A DNA stretch of 64,000 nt from Xanthomonas melonis (lineage in GTDB: Bacteria; Pseudomonadota; Gammaproteobacteria; Xanthomonadales; Xanthomonadaceae). Where the stretch lies: contig NZ_JAJGQH010000010.1 in the NCBI RefSeq assembly GCF_020783655.1, positions 159,502-223,501 on the forward strand, given 5' to 3'. The notes beneath the pieces were generated by a model, which was not told the origin of the DNA, ran no database searches, and saw nothing but the letters and a program-made list of their open reading frames with translations. This document shows, piece after piece, positions 20,821-29,100 of this stretch (within the stretch, counting starts at the first letter, position 1; every line of letters starts with the position of its first letter). Position numbers and translations under genes: made by a program.

Positions 20821-21877
20821 CCTGATTAGCCCTGTCTCTCAGCCATGAAAATTGCTCGGCATGCGAGAGAAGGCTCCGGACAGGGCTTGCAACGCATCAT
20901 CGCCGTGGCGAGCCGTGGCAGCATTTCGGGCAGGCGGAATCTGCGATTGAAGCGATAGGCGGCTTCGGCCAGATAGCGTCTTGCGTATTGCCTTGCGCGA
21001 TTGCGTGATAGACGCCGCTGATGGCGCGTTTGAGATTGCCAAGCACTACATTGACCCAGCGCGCACCCGCGGCCTCTGTGGCTGCGCGTCCGCCGCCGGT
21101 GTCCAACGTGGTGTGCGCGTGGCCGGCGTCTTCCAGGCGGCGGAAGCAGGCCAGCCCATCGATATAGACCTCGCATTCGGGCGCCAGGCGACGCGCAGTC
21201 CAGTCCGTGAGCGAGGCATTGTCGAAGCTGCGCACCGGCTCGATCACCACAAAGCTCGGCGCGGTGAAAGTGGCATCGGTCTGCACTGCAATCAGGAACG
21301 GCTGCTTGTTCTCCGATCCGCGCCCAGCCTTGCCACCATTGCGCTCACCGCCGAGGTCTGTACGAACCCGGACAGTCGACGCGTGGCTTCTCGCTCGGCC
21401 ATGACCTGCATGATCTTTTGCTTCATCCGCCAAGCACTCTTGTAGTTGATGCCCAGATGACGCGTCAGCTCCAGCGCGGCCATGTTGGTCTTGGTCGAGG
21501 TCAACAGGTGCAAGGCCAGCATCCAGGTGCGCAGTGGCAGCTTGGTGCCCTGGAACATCGTGCCTGCGATCAGGCTGGTCTGATGCCGGCACGCGCTGCA
21601 TTGATAGTAGATGGCGCCACCACGCTTGAAGCGCGAGCGTGCCCGTCCAGCGCAGGAAGGGCAGCGAAATCCCTGCGGCCACCGCCATCTATACAAAGTG
21701 CGGTAGCACTTGGCCTCGGTACCGTAGGCAGCGAAGAACTCCGGCATCGACAATCCAGCCTGGAACTGCACGGCATTGATGCTCATCGCGTCACTTCGTT
21801 AGCTTCAGCTGGCAATAGCATCACCCCGGGCTGGCGCAGATCCTGCGACTACTGGCTGAGAGTCGGGGCTAATCAGG
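20821..21877 (-). mobile_element. Complete IS1595-family insertion sequence (1,057 bp)
   Basis: Both ends are defined from the sequence. The 25-bp left end (20821-20845, starting cctgattagccc) is the inverse of the right end (21853-21877, ending gggctaatcagg) with 2 mismatches. The outside is flanked by an exact 8-bp direct repeat tccagact at 20813-20820 and 21878-21885. An 8-bp target duplication, an element of about 1 kb and a single zinc-ribbon transposase fit the IS1595/ISXO2 group. The transposase gene is broken, so the copy cannot move by itself, though its ends look usable. Confidence 0.92.
20840..21786 (-). pseudogene. IS1595-type transposase, frameshifted
   Basis: The N-terminal 140 residues read in one frame from 21786: a zinc ribbon (CPSC...YQCSAC, about residues 42-68), the HTH-like TSTKTNMAALELTRHLGINYKSAWRMKQKI and RRLSGFVQ. 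After that the frame is lost. The sequence continues in a second frame as LGGERNGGKAGRGSENKQPF, RWVNVVLGNLKRAISGVYHAIAQG, then in a third frame as ARRYLAEAAYRFNRRF. In intact relatives the first junction reads about VQIDDAYLGGE, so a deletion of roughly 13 bp near 21358 removed the first catalytic Asp and shifted the frame. A second shift lies near 21000. Confidence 0.88.
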
Positions 21878-21885
21878 TCCAGACT
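21878..21885. repeat. Right copy of the 8-bp target-site duplication
   Basis: tccagact, identical to 20813-20820. Confidence 0.9.
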
Positions 21886-21944
21886 TGTATCGCCGGCAGA
21901 CTCAACCTTCAAATGCAACGTTTCTGATCTTGAATGCCAAGTCC

Positions 21945-21976
21945 CGGGCCCACGGAATGCCGCGAGCCCGGGATTC
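21945..21976 (+). terminator. Hairpin followed by a T-rich stretch
   Basis: tcccgggc and gcccggga pair around a 16-base loop, followed on the plus strand by ttcttgtt. It resembles an intrinsic terminator reading rightwards. The gene it once served is unclear, since the IS element lies immediately upstream. Confidence 0.45.
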
Positions 21977-22038
21977 TTGTTGACACCGTAGAATCAAGAT
22001 GACCAGATGTCAGGTTTGCACGAAGACACGATTCCTAG

Positions 22039-22641
22039 TCAAATCTTTTGATAGTCACAGGTCAGATTTTCAAACTCGGGTAGATATCCTTGATGGTCAT
22101 AAGTGCCGCCGGCGTAGGTACATACACGCTCAAGACTGCGTCCCGAAAGCCGTACTGTGCCGTTCCATTTGTTCTCGCAACCCTGGTATGCCGGGATAGA
22201 GTAAGAACTGGGTGTTCCACCATTCACATGGAGCTTGCCGAAGCGTTCGCCCATGAGGATCACAGCTCTGCCCCTGAAGCCCGGCTTAGGCTGGCACTGC
22301 GTCGTTTCGCTTCGTTCGTGGCATGCGCTCCAGCTGGAGCCTTTGCTGCCGCTCAAGGAAAACGGACCCCAGCCAGCAGGGGCGGGCAGCTCGAAACTTG
22401 CACCAAGATCAAACGACTCCTCATGGCATTGGCCTGTTCCGGACGTCAGTGAAACTACAGTGCATTCCCCCCCATGGTCGTTGTAACACGAGGCCCATCG
22501 TGAAGGGTCGAGGAATTCTGATTTTTGATTCTTGCCCAACCATCCTTGAAAAGACGTGTTCAGTTGTGCTGCATCGGCAACGCCGACGGTCGCGGCTGCT
22601 GCAAGAAAGAACGGCGCAATTTTATTCTTCAAGAAATTCAT
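22039..22641 (-). CDS. Predicted secreted cysteine-rich protein, unknown family
   Basis: 200 aa with a clear signal peptide (MNFLKNKIAPFFLAAAATVGVADAAQ, cleavage probably after DAA). The mature part has eight or so cysteines spread over the chain (ASCYND, GECTVV, GQCHEE, SACHER, TQCQP, QGCENK, ERVCTY, NLTCDY), suggesting disulfide-bonded periplasmic or secreted folding. I do not recognise the family. Base composition is more AT-rich than the neighbours, with many A/T-ending codons, a sign of transfer. A possible partner is the gene upstream on the same strand (22938-23960); the gap between them is 296 bp and holds no other gene. Confidence 0.65.
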   Translation of the reverse strand: MNFLKNKIAPFFLAAAATVGVADAAQLNTSFQGWLGKNQKSEFLDPSRWASCYNDHGGECTVVSLTSGTGQCHEESFDLGASFELPAPAGWGPFSLSGSKGSSWSACHERSETTQCQPKPGFRGRAVILMGERFGKLHVNGGTPSSYSIPAYQGCENKWNGTVRLSGRSLERVCTYAGGTYDHQGYLPEFENLTCDYQKI

Positions 22642-22937
22642 TTTGAACCCTCGGGGTGGTAAAGGTTGCTGGATGGGTGGTGCGGAGGATGAAGCGTGAC
22701 AAGCGGAAAATTGATTAAATATGAAGAATGGTCTTTCTATGGATTTTTGGGTGCTGCTGGACGTTGATGCAATTTCCGCGTTTCAAAATCGCTACGGCAC
22801 CGTCGTAGCCGATGAAGCAAGGTTGATGTGTCAGCATGGTCCCTGCTGCAGCAGTCCGGAAGTCGACGTTTCGCATGATTCATGCGTCGGATGTTTCAGT
22901 TTGCCCGCTCAACATCGGCTTCCGTAAAGGATCGATC

Positions 22938-23960
22938 TTAGCTATGTCCGGACGGGATAACCTGTCTGAATCTATCGCGTTCTTCGGTTGTTGCCGACGC
23001 TCGCGCGACTGCGCTTGCAAGCGTGGCGCGAAGCGGCGGGGTCAACTCGACGTCGCCGCTATTGATGGAATCTAGCGTTTGCATGACCAATGAACTGTTT
23101 GCATCGCGCCTGATAAATTCGACTGCTGCATCAGCGGCGCTTTCGGGTGAAGAAAGTCTGTAGATCTTCTGAGCCGCCAAGCCACGAACGACCTCTTCGG
23201 CTTGGCTGGATACAACCGAGTTCAGTTGAGAGATTGCATTGGTCCTTAACTTTCCGGCATCTGCAGAATCATCCTTTTCTATCGTTCCAATGAAGTTTAG
23301 CGCGGCAACTGCGGTGCGAGTGTCCATGCTTTGGTCGCTGAGGCTCGACAGGGCATTTGCGAGAACATTTCGTGAGGCTTGTCCGGGAAGGTTCGAATAC
23401 GTTTCATACATGTGCGAGTACAGACTCTTATCTTTACTGTTCCATATCCTGTTTGCCTCGTCGAGCAGGATGGACCTTCCTTCCGGGCTGATTGCAAGCA
23501 TGTTTCGCATCACATCGCGATCCATTTGATTGTTGGCAGGCATCTGGCCGTAGAAATCAGCAACAGCCCTCTTTGTGTTCGGGTCGGCATCGATGGCGAT
23601 GGCCAGCCTTTGTGCGAAGACATCGCGTTCTGCGCGGGACATTGGCGGGTCGGCGTAGAAGCGTGCGTAAAAGGATTTCAGGTGGTATTGAACCTCCGAG
23701 GCGGCAAAGGGCTTGTCGCCTTGCGGTGCTATGAAGTCGCTGTCATCCCAAGGTAGGCGATGATCGCTCGGTTGGTTCGCGGACCGTTGGCTGGTCGGCC
23801 TCGTCGAGTTGGCGATGCTCGCGTCTCTTTCGCTCCTGACTGGTGAGTGGGCATTCACCGAAGCGGCGGGTTGATAGAAGTACAGGGCTGCGCTGAAAAG
23901 TAAGCCTCCGCCAATGAGGATTGGGATGTACTTTTGTGTTCTTGGGTTATGGTCATTCAT
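22938..23960 (-). CDS. Orphan single-pass membrane protein with helical repeats
   Basis: 340 aa from the ATG at 23960 (MNDHNPRTQKY...). A longer frame from 24041 adds 27 residues without any membrane-protein logic. One N-terminal hydrophobic segment (YIPILIGGGLLFSAALYFY) anchors it, followed by a Ser/Pro/Asn-rich linker (about 30-75) and an all-helical domain with Ala/Leu/Asp-rich units (SEVQYHLKSFYARFYADPPMSRAERDVFAQRLAIAIDAD, TRTAVAALNFIGTI, AADAAVEFIRRDA) that resembles degenerate helix-turn-helix repeats. I do not recognise the family. Codon use is AT-richer than the chromosome around it. It may work with the secreted protein downstream. Confidence 0.6.
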   Translation of the reverse strand: MNDHNPRTQKYIPILIGGGLLFSAALYFYQPAASVNAHSPVRSERDASIANSTRPTSQRSANQPSDHRLPWDDSDFIAPQGDKPFAASEVQYHLKSFYARFYADPPMSRAERDVFAQRLAIAIDADPNTKRAVADFYGQMPANNQMDRDVMRNMLAISPEGRSILLDEANRIWNSKDKSLYSHMYETYSNLPGQASRNVLANALSSLSDQSMDTRTAVAALNFIGTIEKDDSADAGKLRTNAISQLNSVVSSQAEEVVRGLAAQKIYRLSSPESAADAAVEFIRRDANSSLVMQTLDSINSGDVELTPPLRATLASAVARASATTEERDRFRQVIPSGHS

Positions 23961-24041
23961 CGGCTGAATAAGTCCAGATGGTTTGGCTGATCCGTGTGCC
24001 GGCAGGTCATGTGGAATTTCTGTCGAGGATCCTCGGTGCAC

Positions 24042-25175
24042 GGCACCTGTCCGGAATTGATATTCACGGGTGCAATCAATAATCTACATTTTATCTGGAA
24101 GTTTTGACGCGGTAAAATTCACAATGGAAGATTCGGGCGTGGCTGCGATCTTGGAGTCTTCGAGTGAAGGATTTGCATATATGTTTGGAGGATGTGGTTC
24201 TGACGTCCTCATGCGCATGTTGCTTGCTTTCTCTGAAGTCTCCACTGTGTTCGCGTAGGGTACGCACAATGAAGTCAATATAAATGTCGTCGTGTGACAT
24301 GCGTTGAGAAAGAATGCGAAATGCCGTGTGTGTGACATTAAATAATTTTTGTAGTTGAATTATTTTCGATGGGGGAGTGGTTCGCTTAATAGTCTTAATC
24401 TCGAATCGATTGGATGTCCGTGTATGGACGGATTTATTGTTGAATGCGAAGTTGGTGATCCCTTCGCGATGGATTGGGTGGCTATTAGGCTTGGTTCGGA
24501 GGTCGTCATGAAGAAATCTGGCCAGGCCACCCCCATAGCCGGGATTCGTGCTGGCATTGCCTGCTTTACCGGCACGGCATCAACACATGCGTAACTGAAG
24601 CCAGGACTGGATGCAGACAGTTGCCGAAGCGCTCACCGGTCTGCCGTCCGCACGCGGCGCACAACCCATGCTGTGAGAGCCGTGCCTGGTCTCTTGTCCT
24701 GATTAATCACACGGAAGGAGGTCCGAGATGAAACGGCGTCCCAGCGGATCGCGGTGACGGCACAGCACAAGATGACGGCCTAGGTAGAGCGTTCGATACG
24801 CTCGAACGGCTCCAGGCCTGGAAGAGAAATTCCGCTTGCGGCACATCTGCACGTAGCGCATCGATTGCGGTCCATCGACGGCAGGCATGCTGCAGATTCG
24901 AACCTGCAATCCGTGCCGCAGCGATGTCCGAAAGCTACCGCGCAGGGGTGCACGCATGCAGTGCCGCTGCACGGTCACGTTGCGCCAACATCATTGATGC
25001 CACATCGGCGCGTGCCAGCCGTCTGCGGCCATGCGCGACGCATTGCGTCTTGCCAACGCGATGCCGAACAGGCGGCAGATGCCATTACCGGCGATCGCAG
25101 CAATCGGTGGACGCGACGCCCGCCTGGTTGCCCAGGTGCCGATGGCGAGCCCCCTCCACCATCGGCACTCCTGCT
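24042..25175. other. 1.1-kb stretch without an intact gene
   Basis: The left part (to about 24590) is AT-rich and holds only short frames with poor starts (24070-24258 and 24355-24594), neither of which resembles a known protein. The middle carries the pseudogene at 24598-24845. The right part (24850-25175) is GC-rich and shows nothing recognisable. It separates the AT-rich island from the galactan locus. Confidence 0.6.
24598..24845 (+). pseudogene. Decayed second copy of the small orphan gene at 18257-18550
   Basis: Three blocks align in order with 18257-18550: gactggatgcag (24605) with 18275 and the following gaagcgctcaccggtctg; gatgaaacggcgtcccagcg with gacgaactgtcgtcccaacg; and ctccaggcctggaagagaaa with tttcaggcctgggaagaaaa near the 3' end. 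The copy has several indels and in-frame stops and lacks a start codon, so it is not translated as a whole. It retains enough identity to show descent from a common gene. Confidence 0.8.
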
Positions 25176-27743
25176 TCAGGCCACCGCCGCCCGTCGTGCG
25201 GATGCGCTGCTCTTCAGACGCAGAGTCGCCGGGGTCAGGCCTGGTGCGGTGGTCGTCAGCAGGATCTGACCGCTGTTGCGCGTGGTCTGCAAAAGCGCCG
25301 CACACAGTCCGTTGAACGCCTTGCGCTGCGGCGCCTTGTCGTCCTCGTGACTGGTGGGATCGCCGTTGCCCACACCGATCAGCTTGCCGGGGCCACGCAG
25401 CTCGAAGCGCACCAGGTTGTTGGCGGTCGGCACCATGCGCCCTTGTGCATCGACGATTTCCACCTTGACCACGGCCACGTCTTCGGCATCGGCACGCAAG
25501 GCATTGCGATCGCAACTCAGGCGGATGGCGGCCGGCTTGCCTGCGGTTTCGCGGCGCTCGCTCAGCACCAACTTGCCGCCGCGATAGCCGCGCGCCTCGA
25601 TCGCGCCGGGCGCATAGGCCACGCGCCATTCCACATGGCCGTAGGCCGGCACCTGCTGCAGGCCCTGGCTGACGCCGTTGACCAGCAGTTCCACTGCCTC
25701 GAGGTTGCTATGGCACCAGACCGCGACGTGGCCATTGTCGTCCGGCTGCAGCAGACCCTCCCAGTTCCAGTGCGGGAACAGGTGCAGCACCGGTTCGCTG
25801 GTCCACTGCGCGCGGTAGTACCAGTAGTTGTCCTTGGGAAATCCGCAGCTGTCCAGCACGCCGAATTGCGATGCCACATTCGGCCAGCGGTTGTAGGGGG
25901 TGGGTTCGCCACGGTAGTCGAACCCTGTCCAGATGAAACCGCCGGCGATGTACGGGCGTTGCGCGACATAGCTCCACCAGGCTTCGGCGGTGCTCGCCCA
26001 CCAGGGATGATCCAGGTCGTAGGCGCGCGTATAGCCGCGGGCGTCGTCGCGGACGTAGTTGCCGCGCACCGACACCGTGCTGGCGGTCTCGCTGCCGTAG
26101 ATCGGAATGTCCGGGTAGCGCGCGTGGAAGCCATCCATCTGGCTGGTGCGGTAGTTGAAGCCGACCACATCCACCACCTGGCCGACGCCATCGCCGAAGC
26201 CCTTGTCCATGGCGAAGGTGGTGGGGCGGGTGGGGTCGAGCTGACGAACGCGCTGCTGCATGCGCGAGACGATGCGTGCGCCGCGCTCGGTGACCTGCTG
26301 CGGCTCCTCGTTGCCGAGCGACCACAGGATCACGCTGGGATGATTGCGGCCACGCCGCACCATGGTTTCCAGTTCGCCCATGGCCTCCGGATCGGTGGAC
26401 ATGCGCCGGGTCTCTTCGATGACGAACATGCCCAACCGGTCGCACAGGGCCAGCAGTTCGGGCGTGGCCGGATTGTGCGAGCTGCGATACGCGTTGCAGC
26501 CCATCGACTTGAGCTGACGCAGGCGCCATTCGTGCAGCGCGTCCGGGATGGCGGTGCCGACGCCGGCATGATCCTGGTGGTTGTTGGTGCCGTGCAGCTT
26601 GAGCGGCGACCCGTTCAACAGGAATCCGCGCTGCGCGTCGAAGGCGATGCTGCGCACGCCGAACGGGCTGACCACCGCATCGGTGGCGTGGCCGTCGCTG
26701 TGGATGCTGGTCGTGGCGCTGTAGAGCTGCGGGGTATCGATCGACCACAGCTTGGCCTGCCCCAGTGGCAGGGTCTGTTCGATCTGCTGCAGCTGTCCTG
26801 GTGCCAGCGTGATCGGTGTGCTTGCCGACTGCGCGACCACGCGGCCATCGGGCGCGGTGATGCGCGTCTGCACCACGCACTGGCGCGGCGCGGTGCCGTC
26901 GTTGCGCACTTCGGTGGAGACCTGCGCGGTCGCGTTGCCGGACTCGATGATGCTGCGCACGACTACGCCGTGCTGTGGCACATGCAGCGGGTCGGTCTTC
27001 TGCAACCACAGGTGGCGGTAGATGCCGGCGCCTTCGTAGAACCAGCCTTCGCCCAGGGTGGCATCCACGCGCACGGCGATGAGGTTGGGCTTGCCATAGT
27101 CGAGTACTTCGCTGAGATCGACCTCGAAGCCGCAATACCCGCTGGCATTGCGGCCGACCACATGCCCATTGCAGAACACGATGCAATCGCGGAACACGCC
27201 ATCGAATACCAGGCAGATGCGCTTGCCCAGATCACTGGCCGGAATCTGCAGCGTGCGCCGGTACCAGCCCACGCTGTTTTCCGGAAAACTGGTTCCCAGC
27301 GCCTTGTAGCCGTGCGAGGCCGCCGGGTCGTCCTCGGTCATCGTCGCCGAGATCGGCTCCGGCCGGAACGGCAGGCTGACCGCCCAATCGTGCGGCAGAT
27401 CCACCTGCTGCCAGGCGCTGTCGTCGAACTCCAGTTGCGCGGCGGTGGCGGTGTGCTGGCCAGCCTTGGCGAAGCTGCGCTGGAAAGTGCCGAAGTCGAA
27501 GTCGCGCGATGCGTCGCTGGCGTGGCCCAGATGGAAGCGCCAGCCGAAATCGAACAGCAGGCGTTCGCGCGGTGCCAGTGCGACATCACCCAGCGCGCCG
27601 GCCGCGGCGGTGTTGCCGGCGCTCGCCGCAGCGGCGCCGGCAATGGCCGGCGTCATGGCACCGACGGCGCCCACCGGCAGGGCGGCGCTCACGCCGCTGG
27701 CAAGCATGCCGCGCAAGAGTTCGCGGCGGTTGATGCCGGTCAT
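25176..27743 (-). CDS. GH2 beta-galactosidase, exported (galactan side)
   Basis: 855-aa glycoside hydrolase family 2 enzyme that should release galactose from galacto-oligosaccharides. The ATG at 27743 overlaps the stop of the galactanase gene (ATGA), giving a twin-arginine-type leader (INRRELLRGMLASGVSAALP). Domains: jelly-roll sugar-binding domain (about 60-230, with RLLFDFGWRFHLG, DLPHDWAVSLPF, ASGYCGFEVDLSEVL), an immunoglobulin-like domain, then the TIM barrel with LHGTNNHQDHAG, the acid/base Glu in WSLGNEEP (about residue 478) and the nucleophile Glu in IYGSETAST (about 550). A DUF4982-like and a further Ig-like domain close the protein. Confidence 0.93.
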   Translation of the reverse strand: MTGINRRELLRGMLASGVSAALPVGAVGAMTPAIAGAAAASAGNTAAAGALGDVALAPRERLLFDFGWRFHLGHASDASRDFDFGTFQRSFAKAGQHTATAAQLEFDDSAWQQVDLPHDWAVSLPFRPEPISATMTEDDPAASHGYKALGTSFPENSVGWYRRTLQIPASDLGKRICLVFDGVFRDCIVFCNGHVVGRNASGYCGFEVDLSEVLDYGKPNLIAVRVDATLGEGWFYEGAGIYRHLWLQKTDPLHVPQHGVVVRSIIESGNATAQVSTEVRNDGTAPRQCVVQTRITAPDGRVVAQSASTPITLAPGQLQQIEQTLPLGQAKLWSIDTPQLYSATTSIHSDGHATDAVVSPFGVRSIAFDAQRGFLLNGSPLKLHGTNNHQDHAGVGTAIPDALHEWRLRQLKSMGCNAYRSSHNPATPELLALCDRLGMFVIEETRRMSTDPEAMGELETMVRRGRNHPSVILWSLGNEEPQQVTERGARIVSRMQQRVRQLDPTRPTTFAMDKGFGDGVGQVVDVVGFNYRTSQMDGFHARYPDIPIYGSETASTVSVRGNYVRDDARGYTRAYDLDHPWWASTAEAWWSYVAQRPYIAGGFIWTGFDYRGEPTPYNRWPNVASQFGVLDSCGFPKDNYWYYRAQWTSEPVLHLFPHWNWEGLLQPDDNGHVAVWCHSNLEAVELLVNGVSQGLQQVPAYGHVEWRVAYAPGAIEARGYRGGKLVLSERRETAGKPAAIRLSCDRNALRADAEDVAVVKVEIVDAQGRMVPTANNLVRFELRGPGKLIGVGNGDPTSHEDDKAPQRKAFNGLCAALLQTTRNSGQILLTTTAPGLTPATLRLKSSASARRAAVA

Positions 27744-28942
27744 GGCTGGGTCTCCTTGTTGGGGTTGGCCGGCCTGTCCGATCGCGGCGCAGCGGGTGCC
27801 GGCCGGTACGATGCAGGCGCCCCGGTGTACGGGTGGCGCATGAAGTCGATCGCCGGCAGCACCTCGTTGCCATGCCGGAAATCGAAGAAGCTGGCGTTCT
27901 CCCACGACGAGCCGGTGCCCCAGCGCGTCTTGCAGCCGCTGCTGGTCCATGCCGGCTCCCAATACACGACGCCGGCGCCACCGGTGTCGATCACCAACTG
28001 GGTGAGGTCGATCATGTAGCGTGCCTGCCCCTGCGGGGTGGCGGGATAGCCGGCGATCAGCGAGTCTTCGCCGAGCAGGTTGGGCGAGGTGTCCCCGGAT
28101 TCCAGGGTCCAGGGATAGGCGGTTTCCACCACCACCACGTCGGCATCGTAACGCCCGCGCAGGCGCTTGATGGTCTTGCCCAGTTCTGCCATCGATTGGG
28201 TGGACCACTTGCGGTAGTAGCTGATGCCGATCAGGTCGAAGTCGGTGACGCCGGCCTTGGCGGCGGCAGCGAACCATGGCTCCACATTTTCCGGCTGGGC
28301 GATATGCAGCATCACCCGCGGTTTGATGGTTGCGCGCGCGCCGATGTCGCGCACCGCCTTGATGCCGGCGTTGAACAGTTTGGCATTGCGCTGCCAGTCG
28401 ATCGGGCGTTTCTTGTCCCAGGGCTGGCTGGCCATCAGGTCGGAATTGCTTTCGTTGCCGACCTGCACCAGTTCCGGCATCAAGCCCGCGCGATCGAGCG
28501 CGCTGAGGGTGTCGTAGGTGAAGCCGTAGAGGATGCGGGCCAGTTCGTCGGTATCGGTGATGCCGACCCAGGACTTGGGGATCAGCTGTTTGTCGCCGTC
28601 GGCCCAGTCGTCGGAGTAGTGCAGGTCCAGCAGCACCTGCATGCCTTGCGCGCGTGCGCGGGCGATGGTCTTCTTGACGTCGGACAGGTCGCTGTACTTG
28701 GTCCAGCGTGCATCGTTCCACAGTCGCACCCGCACCAGATTGGCGCCGTGCGCATGGAACAGTTCGAATGGATCGGTGACCGCGCCGTTCTCGCGGTATT
28801 GCACACCGCATTCCTCCATCTCGTTGACGTAGGACAGGTCCGCGCCCAGATATAGCGTGGCAGGGGCCGGGGCGGCGTGTGCGGAGACGGACAGGGCCAA
28901 TGCCAGCAGCGTTGGCGTCCAGAAGCGGCGGGTAGGGCGCAT
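27740..28942 (-). CDS. GH53 endo-beta-1,4-galactanase
   Basis: 400-aa endo-enzyme that cuts beta-1,4-galactan side chains of pectin. A signal peptide is visible (WTPTLLALALSVSAHAAPA). The single TIM barrel shows LGADLSYVNEMEECG, NLVRVRLWNDARW, VLLDLHYSDDWAD, the acid/base Glu164 in QVGNESNSDL and the nucleophile Glu273 in VVVETAYPW; the WEPAW strand is also typical. Length and motif order match family GH53. The start at 28942 is set by this signal peptide, since a far longer frame from 30115 runs antisense-like through the receptor gene. Translation is coupled to the beta-galactosidase downstream. Confidence 0.95.
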   Translation of the reverse strand: MRPTRRFWTPTLLALALSVSAHAAPAPATLYLGADLSYVNEMEECGVQYRENGAVTDPFELFHAHGANLVRVRLWNDARWTKYSDLSDVKKTIARARAQGMQVLLDLHYSDDWADGDKQLIPKSWVGITDTDELARILYGFTYDTLSALDRAGLMPELVQVGNESNSDLMASQPWDKKRPIDWQRNAKLFNAGIKAVRDIGARATIKPRVMLHIAQPENVEPWFAAAAKAGVTDFDLIGISYYRKWSTQSMAELGKTIKRLRGRYDADVVVVETAYPWTLESGDTSPNLLGEDSLIAGYPATPQGQARYMIDLTQLVIDTGGAGVVYWEPAWTSSGCKTRWGTGSSWENASFFDFRHGNEVLPAIDFMRHPYTGAPASYRPAPAAPRSDRPANPNKETQP

Positions 28943-29100
28943 GCGATTCCTCGACGAAGCAAAGTGGAGCGGCCGGCCGCGCGGAGCGTGCGGCCGCCTT
29001 TGCGCGGCCGGTGCACGGCGGGCGCCACCCGGAGCGGGTGCGCGGCCGCGCGTGGGCCGTGCCCGCCCGGCGCCGAACGCGCCAGGCGGTGAACGATGGA

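Noticed and set aside
22721..22927. 68-codon plus-strand frame between the two orphan genes
   Set aside because: Opposite strand to its neighbours, no ribosome site and no resemblance to any protein; more likely promoter region of the downstream minus-strand gene.
24070..24594. Two short plus-strand frames in the AT-rich gap (24070-24258, 24355-24594)
   Set aside because: The second needs a TTG start; neither has a ribosome site or family resemblance.
18763..25175. Integrative element or prophage
   Set aside because: No integrase, tRNA target, phage gene or conjugation gene is seen; only a single IS and composition differences support foreign origin.
24924..28019. 1,031-codon plus-strand open frame
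   Set aside because: Antisense to the GH2 beta-galactosidase, which carries complete GH2 motifs; no domain is recognisable in the plus frame.
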